Notes: generated by a model from the sequence alone, not told the origin. Counted from the first letter of the stretch, positions 21,289-30,827 are shown. The stretch: 41,246 nucleotides of DNA from Streptomyces wedmorensis (GCF_000716445.1 NZ_JNWK01000064.1:1-41246); one strand, 5' to 3'. Made by a program: numbers and translations.

Positions 21289-22233
21289 TCAGTACGCGCC
21301 CGGGCGGAAGAACTCCAGGGCCACGCCGAGGACCTCGCGCTGCTTCGGCCAGTCGGACTCCGGACCGGCGGCCAGGATCGCGTAGTGGTTGCCGTCCGCG
21401 GCCGTGAAGGCGCGGTCGACGACCTTGCGGCGGCCGCCCTCGCGGTCGTAGGCGTACACCAGCTCGGCCGCGTCGGCCGGGGCGCCCGGCTCGCCGGTGA
21501 CCCGCCCGAGGCTGATCTCCGTGTACCCGGGCTTGTTGGCGCGGCCGTCCTCGGAGGCGCCGCGCAGGGCGTCGTACGGCGTCATGCCCGCCTCCCGGAC
21601 CACGAAGACCTGGATCAGGCTCCGGCCGTCCGGCGCGTTGAAGAAGACGCCCTGGTCGGACTCGGTGCGGTCCCAGCCGTCGGGGACGGCGATCGTGAAG
21701 CCCTTGAGGTCCTGCTGCGCGCTGTAGCCGGGCGGGGGCACGTCGTCCATCGGGGTGGACGTGTCCGACGGCGACGGCGAGTCCGACGGGGTGCCGGTCG
21801 TGGGGTCGGCGGTGGGATCGCCGGTCTCCGGCGGCGCCGAGACGGAGACCGCGGGGCCGCCCGCCGCCGGGTCCTCGGCGTCGTCCCGGCCCCAGACCAG
21901 CCAGCCGCCCACGGAACCCGCGGCCAGCACGGCCACGGCCACCCCGGCCGCGAGCGCGGCCCGCGGACGCGGCCGGTCCGCCCCGGTGCCGCCGGACACG
22001 GGGTGGTGCCAGCCGCCCGTCTCGGGGACGTACTCCGGTTGCCCCGGCCCGTACCCCGACGTGCCGGGGTACGGGTCGTACTCCGGCGCGTGGTCCGGGG
22101 GCGGCGGAGGGGGTACGACGGGGCCGTGCTCGTCCCCGCTCCGAGCGGCACCCTGGCCGGCAGGTCCGGCCGGTGCCACCCGCTCCCAGCTCTGGGTCTC
22201 GTCGTTCCAGCGGGCGCCCCCGTGACCGCTCAT
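21289..22233 (-). CDS. Membrane-anchored protein with extracytoplasmic domain
   Basis: This 314-residue protein starts with ATG 22233, one base after the stop of the upstream gene. Residues 1-88 are cytoplasmic, Pro/Gly/Tyr-rich, with a W-N-D-E-T-x-S-W-E-R-V start often seen in Streptomyces membrane proteins. One span lies at about 91-112. Residues 113-165 are a Pro/Thr/Ser/Asp-rich linker. Residues 165-314 form a globular outside domain (G-F-T-I-A-V-P-D-G-W start), similar in pattern to domains fused to Ser/Thr kinases and to LpqN-like proteins. No kinase or enzymatic motif is visible. It is the last gene of a three-gene operon and may sense or bind something outside the cell. Confidence 0.75.
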   Translation of the reverse strand: MSGHGGARWNDETQSWERVAPAGPAGQGAARSGDEHGPVVPPPPPPDHAPEYDPYPGTSGYGPGQPEYVPETGGWHHPVSGGTGADRPRPRAALAAGVAVAVLAAGSVGGWLVWGRDDAEDPAAGGPAVSVSAPPETGDPTADPTTGTPSDSPSPSDTSTPMDDVPPPGYSAQQDLKGFTIAVPDGWDRTESDQGVFFNAPDGRSLIQVFVVREAGMTPYDALRGASEDGRANKPGYTEISLGRVTGEPGAPADAAELVYAYDREGGRRKVVDRAFTAADGNHYAILAAGPESDWPKQREVLGVALEFFRPGAY

Positions 22234-22234
22234 C

Positions 22235-22615
22235 TCACCCTCCGAGCAGGGTGCCGACGGCCTGGCCGACGGCGACGCCCGAGGCGAGGATCCCGGTCAC
22301 CGCACCGGCGTCGGTGAGGGCCTGGCGCAGGCGGCGCAGGCGGCCGGCGTCGGCGCGGCCGTGGCCCTCGATCTCGTCGGCCGTGTCGGACAGTTCCTCG
22401 TCCAGGGCCGCCGTCTGGTCGGTCGCGACGACGCCCCGCAGGTCGGCCCGGAGCTTGAGGACGGCCTGGAGCAGCTGCTCCTGCCGGGGGTCGCGGGCCG
22501 GCTGGGTGCCGTTCACCGTGCTGGTGACGGTGTTGTTGTCGCCGATGGTGACGTTGCCGCTGGTGTTGGTGACGTGAATGCCGCCGCGGTCGCGGGAGTT
22601 GTCGTTGTCAGCCAC
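22235..22615 (-). CDS. Small protein with N-terminal RHIM-like motif and hydrophobic C-terminus
   Basis: This 126-residue protein starts with GTG 22615, overlapping the upstream stop by 8 bp. Residues 12-34 are a polar, beta-prone stretch with N21-V-T-I-G25-D-N-N28-T-V30. The V-x-I-G-x-x-N-x-V pattern is like the RHIM core of amyloid-forming signalling proteins. Residues 40-100 are charged helices (Q-L-L-Q-A-V-L-K-L-R-A-D-L-R, E-E-L-S-D-T-A-D-E-I-E). Residues 101-126 are Gly/Ala/Val-rich and hydrophobic, able to enter a membrane. A nearly identical motif ends the protein of the gene before it. Function unknown; a partner or effector joined through the shared motif is a reasonable hypothesis. 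Confidence 0.75.
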   Translation of the reverse strand: MADNDNSRDRGGIHVTNTSGNVTIGDNNTVTSTVNGTQPARDPRQEQLLQAVLKLRADLRGVVATDQTAALDEELSDTADEIEGHGRADAGRLRRLRQALTDAGAVTGILASGVAVGQAVGTLLGG

Positions 22616-24353
22616 GGTCGCCTCCGGTCTTCGAAGTGGTGAAGGTCTTGTTGGTCACGGTGTTGTTGTTGCCGAGGGTGACGTTCCCCTTGGTGTTCTC
22701 GATGAACGTCCCGCCCTCGGCGACGTGCACGATCTTCTGCTCGAACTCGGCCGTCTCGTATCCGGCTTGACGGAGCGCGACCGTCACGCCGTTCGCGACC
22801 CGGTCCTGGATGCTCTTCAGGTACCGGCTGACGTCCATCTCCTGGAACAGGGAGGCCTCGTCGTCGGAGCCGAGCTCGCGGACCGAGACCAGCGGACCCT
22901 CGGGCAGCGCGTTGGCGTTGCCCGCGGTGAGCACCCGCCACACGTGGCCGAGCCCCCGCCAGAGCGTGGCCACGGCCTGCCCGCCGGAACGCGGGACCTC
23001 GCCCAGCGCCCAGACGGCCCTGCCGAAGTGGTGGTTGTGCAGGAAGCGGTGGGCGTTCCGGTCGGCGTACCGGTAGAGCGGCTTCACCGGCCGCAGCACG
23101 TGCGGGGCGACCTCCAGCATCAGCATGCCGCCCTGCGTGTGGACGCGGACGAAGACGGTCGTGACGATCTCCTCGCCCCAGCCGCCGACCCTGATCCGGA
23201 GGAAGTGGCGGCGGGTCTCGCCGCCCTCCTCGATCGCGCCCGAACGGTGCGCCTCGAAGCCCTCCGGGGTGTACGGCGCCGCCGTGCGGTCCGGCAGCCC
23301 GTCGACCGGCAGGAACACGACCTCGTCGATCTCCAGTTCGCGCAGCCGGTCCCGGACGGCGGCCTGGATCTGCGGCGACCCGTGCGGGGACGGCGTGCGC
23401 AGCGCCTCCACCAGCGGGACGACGTGACGCATGATGGCGCTGTTGTCGAGCGGTTCGGGCGCCTTGCCGTCGAGGTTCTTGCGGGGGCGCAGCTCGACGG
23501 AGAGCGACCAGGGTTCGTACGGCTCGCCGGCCCCGCAGAACGGGCGGTCCGCGTCGTACAGGACGAGCCGCGCGTGCTGTTCGACGCGGATCCGGTCGCG
23601 CAGGCGGCGCGACCGGGCGCCCTCGGCCTGCTCGGCCGGGTCGGAGCGCTGGTCGGGGAAGCGCTCGCGGGAGAGCTCCCGGGTCAGCGCGCGGGCGAAC
23701 TGGCCGCGCTGGGTGGCCACCGCCCAGGCCACGAGCAGCGGCACGGCGACGGTGATCCACGCCTCCAGCTTGCCGACGCCCCACAGCTCCTGGGCGGCCA
23801 GGCCGACCATGAAGCCCAGGACGCCGTCCGGGTCGAGCAGCTCCTCCAGGAGGTCCCCGCCGGACTCGTCGTCGCCGGAGACGAGGACGAAGAGGAGGAG
23901 TGCGGACTGGAGCAACGTGAGCCGCCCGTACCAGCGCAGGACGAACGCGGGGACGAGCCGGTAGACCGGGGCGGTGGCCGAACGGCCGCGGATCCAGCGG
24001 GCCAGGCCGAGGATGAGGAAGGGCGCGATCAGGAGGCTGACCAGGCCCTTGGTGAGCGGGATCGCGATGATCCAGAGGGCGACGATCCCGGCGGCCCAGC
24101 CGAGTTCGACGCGGCGCGCGCGCAGCGCGTGGGCGAGGACGCGGCTCGCGTCGTAGCCGAGGGACGGGGCGGCGAAGCGCTCCTCGTGGACGTACAGCTG
24201 GTCGATGACCGCGTCACGGAACCCGTCGTCGAGGTACGTGCCGGCGCAGAGCAGCCGGGTCGCCTCGCTGGTGGCGGGTAAGCGGCGCGGGTCGGCGACC
24301 GGCGGCGCGCTCGGCGGCCGACTGGGCTGCTGGGGCACGAAAGATTGCGACAA
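22608..24353 (-). CDS. Multi-spanning membrane protein with C-terminal RHIM-like motif
   Basis: This 581-residue protein starts with TTG 24353 near GGGGGAGA; the spacing is short, so GTG 24338 is an alternative. Residues 1-30 are Pro-rich. Membrane segments lie at about 84-100, 103-118, 145-160 and 197-214. The rest, about 215-540, is a large soluble, probably cytoplasmic region with no motif I recognise. The end carries N557-V-T-L-G-N-N-N-T-V566 within a beta-prone Thr/Asn/Gly-rich tail. The same motif opens the next protein. The gene overlaps that one by 8 bp and leads a three-gene operon. Receptor or scaffold for the small partner is the working idea; family unknown to me. Confidence 0.75.
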   Translation of the reverse strand: MSQSFVPQQPSRPPSAPPVADPRRLPATSEATRLLCAGTYLDDGFRDAVIDQLYVHEERFAAPSLGYDASRVLAHALRARRVELGWAAGIVALWIIAIPLTKGLVSLLIAPFLILGLARWIRGRSATAPVYRLVPAFVLRWYGRLTLLQSALLLFVLVSGDDESGGDLLEELLDPDGVLGFMVGLAAQELWGVGKLEAWITVAVPLLVAWAVATQRGQFARALTRELSRERFPDQRSDPAEQAEGARSRRLRDRIRVEQHARLVLYDADRPFCGAGEPYEPWSLSVELRPRKNLDGKAPEPLDNSAIMRHVVPLVEALRTPSPHGSPQIQAAVRDRLRELEIDEVVFLPVDGLPDRTAAPYTPEGFEAHRSGAIEEGGETRRHFLRIRVGGWGEEIVTTVFVRVHTQGGMLMLEVAPHVLRPVKPLYRYADRNAHRFLHNHHFGRAVWALGEVPRSGGQAVATLWRGLGHVWRVLTAGNANALPEGPLVSVRELGSDDEASLFQEMDVSRYLKSIQDRVANGVTVALRQAGYETAEFEQKIVHVAEGGTFIENTKGNVTLGNNNTVTNKTFTTSKTGGDRG

Positions 24354-24455
24354 GTCTCCCCCGATTGTATGGAACCGTCCGTGTTTTCGGCCGAGTTGGC
24401 CGGGACCGGTGGGACAGCATAAGGGAGGTCGCAGTTCCGCGTCGGCGCGAAAAAC

Positions 24456-24499
24456 GGTGCCCCCGGGCCGCACGGTCGGTCGTGCGGCCCGGGGGCACC
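24456..24499 (-). terminator. Terminator of mdh
   Basis: A perfect 19-bp stem (24456-24474 with 24481-24499) with a 6-nt loop is followed, in the mdh direction, by a run of T residues (GTTTTTCG). This is an intrinsic terminator. Confidence 0.92.
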
Positions 24500-24535
24500 G
24501 AGCACTTGGAGCGTGGGCCCGGGTCGGGCCGGGGC

Positions 24536-25525
<990 letters not shown>

Positions 25526-25589
25526 GGCGATCTCCGTAAGACAGCTGGCGGTGGGGGTCCCTGCCCCTGGTGCTGGACGTCCCTTCCTT

Positions 25590-25625
25590 GATCGACGATC
25601 GACGATCGATCGCTGTGATCGATCG
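25590..25625. promoter_or_regulatory. Dense GATCGA repeats and dyad upstream of mdh
   Basis: CGATCGATC (25603-25611) and GATCGATCG (25617-25625) form a perfect 9-bp dyad with a 5-bp spacer, preceded by two GATCGAC units from 25590. The whole lies 65-100 bp before the mdh start. It looks like a regulator binding site or a 5' UTR hairpin. Confidence 0.5.
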
Positions 25626-25771
25626 GTGTCTCGACGTGAAGAGAATTCCAGCGGTCAGGCTATCCGACCCGAGGCCCCGCGAACCCCCACCCCCTTGTGG
25701 TCCGGCTCACTGCCACCCGTCCGGTAGCCCCTCCGGGCCTCTGTCCGGGGCCCGTTCGGGTCCTTCCGCCG

Positions 25772-26782
25772 TCACGGGTTCACGGTGCATCCGACACGCC
25801 CGTCCACGAGCGTGCCGCACGCGCGCGCGTCCGCCGCGGACGTGACGGCGAGCATCGGCGTGTACGCGTCGGTGTCGGCACCCTCGGGCAGCACGACGCG
25901 CTCGACCGCGCCCGCCGCCTCCACCGTGACGGCGTCCCCCGGCGCCGCGCCGGTGATCCGCGCCCATACGGCGGCGCAGGTCCCGCTGTGCCGGACCTCC
26001 ACCAGCGCGGCGCCGACGCGGACCCGCGCGACCGTCTCGGCCAGCGGCCCGCCACAGCCCATGGCCTCGGGGTCCTGCCCCGTGCAGTCGGCTCCCGCGC
26101 ACTCCACGCCCGCCGGCAGGCTGGTGCGCGGCGCCGCGCTCGGGGTCGCCGTGACCGGCGGGGCGGCCGTCGGCCCGTCCGCGCCGCCCGCGCCGCCGAG
26201 GTCCACCAGCAGCAGCGCGGCCGTGACGACGAGCAGCGCGCCGATGATCCCGGCCGCGTAGAGGAGCACGACGGAGCGACGGGAGCGGGGCGCGGAGGAG
26301 GCGGGGGGAGGTGCGGGGACCTGGGCCGGGGCCGGGGCGCCGCCGGGGGCGGGTACGCGGTCGAGGCGGCGGATCTGCAGGGTGCGGTCGCCACCGGCGC
26401 CGGTCTCGGAGCCGGCCTCGAAGCCGGAGCCGGTCTCGGAGTCGGAGCCGGAGCCGGTCTCGGAGTCGGAGTCGGCCTCGGCGTCAGGGAGGGCGGGAAG
26501 CGGCGGTCGTCCCGTCCGCGACCACGCGTGTTCGGCGCGTTCCCAGTCGGCGGCGAGGCTGCCCGCGTCGCCGCCGGTGAGTTCGGCGAGGGTGACGACG
26601 GCACCCCTGGGCACGGGCAGACGGGCGCTCAGGTACGTGTCCCAGGCGGACCGTTCGTGTCCGGTGCGTTCGGCGACGGCCGCGACGCCGAGGCCGCTGC
26701 GGTCGACGAGGCGGCGGAGCCGCTCCGTGAACGCGCGGATGTCCGGGTCGAGTTCGTCCGGAAGCGCCTTCCAGCGAGGCAT
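25772..26782 (-). CDS. XRE-family DNA-binding membrane protein with extracytoplasmic DUF2690-like domain
   Basis: This 336-residue protein starts with ATG 26782 behind AGGGGG. Residues about 10-85 are a helix-turn-helix of the Streptomyces XRE type (L-V-D-R-S-G-L-G-V-A-A-V-A-E-R-T-G, then S-A-W-D-T-Y-L). Residues 95-135 are an acidic repeat of Asp, Ser, Glu, Thr and Gly. A Pro-rich linker follows, then one span at about 173-193. The outside domain, 230-336, has six Cys and the pattern of DUF2690 (CAGADCTGQDPEAMGC). Such proteins could pass an outside signal to DNA, but no target is known. It lies between mdh and the folD-DUF3017 pair. Confidence 0.82.
   Translation of the reverse strand: MPRWKALPDELDPDIRAFTERLRRLVDRSGLGVAAVAERTGHERSAWDTYLSARLPVPRGAVVTLAELTGGDAGSLAADWERAEHAWSRTGRPPLPALPDAEADSDSETGSGSDSETGSGFEAGSETGAGGDRTLQIRRLDRVPAPGGAPAPAQVPAPPPASSAPRSRRSVVLLYAAGIIGALLVVTAALLLVDLGGAGGADGPTAAPPVTATPSAAPRTSLPAGVECAGADCTGQDPEAMGCGGPLAETVARVRVGAALVEVRHSGTCAAVWARITGAAPGDAVTVEAAGAVERVVLPEGADTDAYTPMLAVTSAADARACGTLVDGRVGCTVNP
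26401..26480. repeat. Tandem repeat encoding the acidic linker of the XRE protein
   Basis: CGGTCTCGGAG recurs at 26401, 26431 and 26455 with related 6-bp GTCGGA/GCCGGA units between. It encodes the alternating Asp/Ser/Glu/Thr/Gly linker on the minus strand. Confidence 0.7.
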
Positions 26783-26941
26783 GTGCGATCCCCCTTGTCC
26801 CCTGCCTCCCCGAAGGATGGCAGGTCCGGGGGTGCTCCGTACCCGGATGCGCGGCCGAGGTACCGGAATGGTCACTTCCGTGCCACAGCGCGCCGACGGA
26901 TCTTGAATCCCCGTTGGCACGTACATGACCCTTGATCGCGG

Positions 26942-26979
26942 CGGCGCCCGCCCTCCCACGGGGGAGAGGGCGGGCGCCG
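26942..26979 (-). terminator. Terminator of the folD-DUF3017 operon
   Basis: A 14-bp perfect stem, 26942-26955 with 26966-26979, begins 18 bp after the DUF3017 stop at 26997. Confidence 0.85.
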
Positions 26980-26996
26980 TCGTGAGGTTCGCCGGG

Positions 26997-27617
26997 TCAG
27001 GTGACCGTCAGGTGGAGCACGTCCTCCAGGAACGGGATCCGCAGCCAGGGCTCCGGCTGCGCCATCAGCGCGAGGAACACGATCAGGGCGCCCATCACCC
27101 CGTACGTGATCATGTCCGTGAAACGGGACCGGACGGCCAGCATGCCGACCGACGGCAGGGCCCGGCGCAGCACGGCACCGACGAGGAGCGCGGCCCCGAC
27201 CAGGATCACCCCCACCCGGAAGGCCTTCGGGAACGGGTCCGTGCCCACCACGACCAGACCGATCCCGGCGAGGCCGAGAACGGTGAGCAGCGGCCACTGC
27301 CGAGCGGGTGCCGGAGCGTCGCCGGGCGCCGCCCGGCCGCCGCCCTCGGGCCGCGCGGTGTCGGTGGTGAGGGTCGGCGCCGGCCGCTTCCACGGACCGC
27401 TCTTCGCCCCTGCCTCCGCCGCCGCGCCGTCCACCGTTCCGGAAGCGGTGTCCCCGACGCCCGAGGTCCCGGCGCCGGTAACCCCGGCGCCCGGATCCCC
27501 GGAGCCGGAGGCGCCCGAGGTCGCGGAGTCCGGCGTCCCGGGACCGGTCGCCTCGTCCGTCGCCGTGTCCGCCGCCCCGGCCGGGTTCCCGGGTGTCCCC
27601 GGGGTCCCGGAGGTCAC
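26997..27617 (-). CDS. DUF3017 membrane protein
   Basis: This 206-residue protein lies one base after folD and is co-transcribed with it. Residues 1-105 are a disordered Ala/Gly/Pro/Thr/Ser-rich segment. The conserved part has three membrane segments (about 108-127, 132-153 and 170-190), joined by short basic loops, with the L-R-R-A-L-P-S-V-G-M-L-A-V-R-S-R motif. DUF3017 genes follow folD in many actinobacteria; their function is unknown. GTG 27617 fits the junction. Confidence 0.85.
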   Translation of the reverse strand: MTSGTPGTPGNPAGAADTATDEATGPGTPDSATSGASGSGDPGAGVTGAGTSGVGDTASGTVDGAAAEAGAKSGPWKRPAPTLTTDTARPEGGGRAAPGDAPAPARQWPLLTVLGLAGIGLVVVGTDPFPKAFRVGVILVGAALLVGAVLRRALPSVGMLAVRSRFTDMITYGVMGALIVFLALMAQPEPWLRIPFLEDVLHLTVT

Positions 27618-27618
27618 G

Positions 27619-28479
27619 TCAGAGCGCCGCGGCCGCGCGCTCGGCGGCCTCGACGACGTTGACGAGGAGCTGCGCGCGGGTCATCGGGCCCACGCCGCCC
27701 GGGTTCGGGGAGATCCAGGCGGCCACCTCGGCGACGCCGGGGTCCACGTCGCCGAGGATCTTGCCCTCTCCGTTGCGCGAGACGCCGACGTCGAGGACGG
27801 CGGCACCCGGCTTCACGTCCTCCGGCTTGATGAGGTGCGGCACGCCGGCCGCCGCGACGATGATGTCGGCGTTGCGCAGGTGCGCCGAGAGGTCCCGGGT
27901 GCCGGTGTGGCACTGGGTCACGGTCGCGTTCTCGGAGCGGCGGGTCAGGATGAGCGGCATCGGACGCCCGATGGTGACGCCGCGGCCGACGACGACGACC
28001 TCGGCACCGTTGATCTCCACGCCGTGGGCGCGGAGCAGGGTGACGATGCCGTTCGGCGTGCAGGGCAGCGGGGCGGGCTCGTTGAGCACGAGTCGGCCGA
28101 GGTTGGTCGGGTGCAGGCCGTCCGCGTCCTTGGCCGGGTCCATCAGCTCCAGGATGCGGTTCTCGTCGATGCCCTTGGGCAGCGGGAGCTGGACGATGTA
28201 GCCGGTGCAGGCGGGGTCCTCGTTGAGCTCCCGAACGACCGCCTCGATCTCCTCCTGGGTGGCGGTGGCGGGCAGCGTGCGCTGGATCGAGGCGAGCCCG
28301 ACCTGCGCGCAGTCGCGGTGCTTGCCGGCCACGTACTTCTGGCTGGCCGGGTCGTCGCCGACCAGGACGGTGCCGAGGCCGGGCGTGATGCCCTTCTCCT
28401 TGAGGGCCGCCACACGGACGGTCAGATCGGATTTGATCGCGGCTGCGGTGGCCTTGCCATCGAGAATCTGGGCGCTCAT
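27619..28479 (-). CDS. folD: Methylene-tetrahydrofolate dehydrogenase / cyclohydrolase
   Basis: This 286-residue bifunctional enzyme converts 5,10-methylene-THF to 10-formyl-THF, feeding purine synthesis. Family motifs are the Y-V-A-G-K active-site lysine near residue 52, [10 protein letters not shown] near 94, P-C-T-P-N-G-I near 141, the Rossmann G-R-G-V-T-I-G-R-P near 167 and [10 protein letters not shown] near the end. ATG 28479 has GGAGGA about eight bases before. The frame continues to 28716, but the upstream part is noncoding in style. It leads an operon with DUF3017. Its product supplies the PurN and PurH reactions encoded nearby. Confidence 0.97.
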   Translation of the reverse strand: MSAQILDGKATAAAIKSDLTVRVAALKEKGITPGLGTVLVGDDPASQKYVAGKHRDCAQVGLASIQRTLPATATQEEIEAVVRELNEDPACTGYIVQLPLPKGIDENRILELMDPAKDADGLHPTNLGRLVLNEPAPLPCTPNGIVTLLRAHGVEINGAEVVVVGRGVTIGRPMPLILTRRSENATVTQCHTGTRDLSAHLRNADIIVAAAGVPHLIKPEDVKPGAAVLDVGVSRNGEGKILGDVDPGVAEVAAWISPNPGGVGPMTRAQLLVNVVEAAERAAAAL

Positions 28480-28554
28480 GGAGACATCCTCCCGGATGAC
28501 CCCCGCCTTGTTCCAATTCGCTCCCGCCGAGGCCACCGTCATCCGGAGCGACAG

Positions 28555-28585
28555 GTTGCACTTGCACAACTCCACCACGTATCGA
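28555..28585 (+). promoter_or_regulatory. Promoter with a TTGCAC repeat between folD and the divergent gene
   Basis: TTGCAC at 28556-28561 and TATCGA at 28580-28585 are 18 bp apart and would serve the plus-strand gene at 28731. TTGCAC is repeated at once (28562-28567), and GTTGCACTTGCACAAC (28555-28570) is a near-dyad, so a regulator could bind here. Confidence 0.4.
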
Positions 28586-28730
28586 CTGGACAAGGAGTCG
28601 ACGGTGCGACGACGATGATCCGCGCAGTACCGCGGAAAGTGCCGGGGGGAAATCCGCTGAAATGCCGTGAAAGTCCTCCGCGCGGGCCGCGTCGTCCCCG
28701 CACAGAGAAAATTCACGGAGGAAACCCGCG

Positions 28731-29321
28731 ATGAGCTTCGGTGACCCGAACAACCCCTACGGCCAGCAGGGCCAGGGCCAGCAGCCCGGTTACGGCTACC
28801 CGCAGCAGGCCCCCCAGGGCGTGCCCCCGCAGCAGGGCGGCTACGGCTACCCGGCCGCCCCGCCGGTCTCCCCGTACGGCGGCTACCCGGCAGGCCCGAC
28901 CGAGATGCCCGGCGGTGTGAAGGCCGCGCGCGTGATGCTGTGGATCCTGGGCGCCTTCAACCTGATCGGCGGCATCGCGATCATCGGTCTGTCCTTCGCG
29001 GTCGACAGCGAGCTGGAGAAGTCGGGCGCCTCGTCGGCCGACGCCGAGGCGTTCGCCGACTTCGGTCAGGGCATCCTGATCGTCGCGGGCGTCATCTCGC
29101 TGGTCTTCGCCGCCGTCGGCATGGTGCTGGCCGCCAAGTTCCGCTCCGGCGGCAACGGCATCCGCATCGGCTCGATCGTCTACGGCGCCATCGGCGCGCT
29201 GTTCAGCCTCTTCTCGCTGCCGCTCGGCATCGTCAGCCTGGCCCTCTCCGTCCTGGTCATCGTCTTCGTGGCGAAGTCGGACGGCGCGGCCTGGTTCAAC
29301 CGGAACAAGCAGCAGTACTGA
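28731..29321 (+). CDS. Gly/Pro/Tyr/Gln-rich membrane protein
   Basis: This 196-residue protein starts with ATG 28731 behind GGAGGA. Residues 1-60 are a disordered tail of Gly, Gln, Pro and Tyr (repeats of Y-G-Y-P and Q-Q-G). Residues 66-190 hold four membrane segments (about 68-88, 110-132, 145-165 and 165-183), the last two close together. A short acidic loop lies at 90-108. Similar tail-plus-spans proteins are common in Streptomyces with no assigned role. It is transcribed away from folD and ends at a strong terminator. Confidence 0.8.
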   Translation: MSFGDPNNPYGQQGQGQQPGYGYPQQAPQGVPPQQGGYGYPAAPPVSPYGGYPAGPTEMPGGVKAARVMLWILGAFNLIGGIAIIGLSFAVDSELEKSGASSADAEAFADFGQGILIVAGVISLVFAAVGMVLAAKFRSGGNGIRIGSIVYGAIGALFSLFSLPLGIVSLALSVLVIVFVAKSDGAAWFNRNKQQY

Positions 29322-29334
29322 GCACGAACCCGTG

Positions 29335-29378
29335 AGGGGCCGGGTTCCGCACCGAGAGGCGCGGAACCCGGCCCCTCC
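29335..29378. terminator. Terminator between convergent membrane protein genes
   Basis: A perfect 17-bp stem (29335-29351 with 29362-29378) with a 10-nt loop serves the genes ending at 29321 (plus) and 29394 (minus). Confidence 0.9.
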
Positions 29379-29393
29379 GCCGTTCCCTCCGGG

Positions 29394-30827
29394 TCACACC
29401 CGCTTGAGCACCGCGAACCCGTCCGATCGGTACGTGATCTCGTACCGCGCCTCCGGATGCAGTTGCGAAGCCAGCTGCGCCGGGTCGGAGACCTGCTGCC
29501 CCCAGCCGCGCAGGTCGAACGCGAGGTAGTCCGGGGTGGCGCCCTTCGAGGTGCCCACCCAGTAGACCCGGTGGTCCGCCGTGAGGTGGGCGAGGAGCGA
29601 GACGTCCGCCTCGACGCTCGCCCCGTCGGGGACCGCGTCCACCGCGGCCCGAGCCTGCTCGGCCCGGACGTCCGTGGCGTACGTCTCCGACTTCAACAGC
29701 TCCCGGAGCGGCAGGTTCGCGGCCAGCACGAGCGCGACCGCCGTCGCGACGGGGACGACGACCTTCCCGTACGAGGCGAGCCAGGCCCGCGGCGAGGTGC
29801 GCACGGAGCGGGCGGCGTCCACGAGGGCCAGGAAGACGATCGGCATGAGGATGGCGCTGTAGTGCCAGTGCATGCCCCAGTGGTTGGCGTCCTGGGAGAG
29901 GAACCGCCAGCCGAGGGTGGGCAGGACGAGCAGGATCAGCGGGGAGCGCAGGGCCAGGAAGCCGGTGATGGCGAGCAGGTAGAAGACCATCTCCCACCGC
30001 TCCCCCGAGGCGAGCGCGTCGCCGATGACCTGCCCGAACGAGGTCTCGGCGCCCTGACCGGTCTTCTCGATCTTCGACCAGTAGTCGTACTGGCCGAGCG
30101 AGCTCGCCGCCGGGATCAGCACGAGGACCGTGAGGGCGAAGGCCGCCGCTCCGAACCCGGCCAGGGCGGCGCCCAGCCGCTTCTGCCCCTTCAGGAAGAG
30201 GACCGCGCCGACCATGGCGACGGTGAGCCCCATGTCCTCCTTGACCAGGACCAGCGGGACGGACCAGGCGACGGCCGCCGTCCAGCGGCCGAGGATCAGG
30301 GCCCGGCAGGTCAGGGCGAGCAGCGGGACGGCGAACGCGATCTCGTGGAAGTCGGACTTGACCGCCTCCTGGAGGCCCCAGGACAGCCCGTACGCGACGG
30401 TGAGCCCGATGCCGGCGGCGCGGCTGCCCAGGACCTGCTGGGTGGTGCGGCCCACGACGACGGCGGACGCGGCGAAGAGCGCGGCCTGGCCGAAGAGCAG
30501 CGAGACCGGCGAGGGCCAGATCCAGTACAGGGGCGCGAGGAGCGCGGTGACCGGGCTGAAGTGGTCCCCGAGTATGTGGAAGCCGGGGCCCTTGATGTCG
30601 ACGACGGGCGCGCGGAACTCGGCGTACGCCCGGACGGACTGCCCGAAGATCCCGAGGTCCCACGAGGGGGTCCTGAAGTGCGTGTACTGGACCCAGGAGT
30701 AGAGGAAGTACAGGCCGCACAGGACGCCCGCGAGTATCAGGTACGGGCGCAGGGGCGCCGGGGAGAGGCCGTCGGACGGCTCCGCGCCGGTGGTCTCCGC
30801 AGCGGGCCTGTTCAGTACGTCCAACAC
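29394..30827 (-). CDS. DUF2079 integral membrane protein
   Basis: This 477-residue membrane protein of the DUF2079 family has about ten to eleven spans through residue 350, then an outside-facing C-terminal part of about 120 residues with no span. Family marks are the F-R-T-P-S-W-D-L-G-I-F-G-Q loop after the first span, the L-G-D-H-F-S-P stretch (about 92-98), D-F-H-E-I-A-F near 160, and K-E-D-M-G-L near 210. The D-L-G-I-F and D-H-F-S-P loops resemble GT-C-fold glycosyltransferases, so a lipid-linked sugar transferase role is possible. GTG 30827 is better spaced from GGGGGAC than the GTG before it. Confidence 0.85.
   Translation of the reverse strand: MLDVLNRPAAETTGAEPSDGLSPAPLRPYLILAGVLCGLYFLYSWVQYTHFRTPSWDLGIFGQSVRAYAEFRAPVVDIKGPGFHILGDHFSPVTALLAPLYWIWPSPVSLLFGQAALFAASAVVVGRTTQQVLGSRAAGIGLTVAYGLSWGLQEAVKSDFHEIAFAVPLLALTCRALILGRWTAAVAWSVPLVLVKEDMGLTVAMVGAVLFLKGQKRLGAALAGFGAAAFALTVLVLIPAASSLGQYDYWSKIEKTGQGAETSFGQVIGDALASGERWEMVFYLLAITGFLALRSPLILLVLPTLGWRFLSQDANHWGMHWHYSAILMPIVFLALVDAARSVRTSPRAWLASYGKVVVPVATAVALVLAANLPLRELLKSETYATDVRAEQARAAVDAVPDGASVEADVSLLAHLTADHRVYWVGTSKGATPDYLAFDLRGWGQQVSDPAQLASQLHPEARYEITYRSDGFAVLKRV

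Noticed and set aside
22578..24281. 567-codon frame antisense to the motif-bearing membrane protein
   Set aside because: It is a shadow of the minus-strand gene, which has membrane segments, a coupled partner and sensible codon positions.
28480..28730. Possible ZTP riboswitch before folD
   Set aside because: The conserved ACTGGCG, GGGGAGCC and CCGCCTGGGC blocks seen before glyA are missing here, and also before purN (33156-33408).
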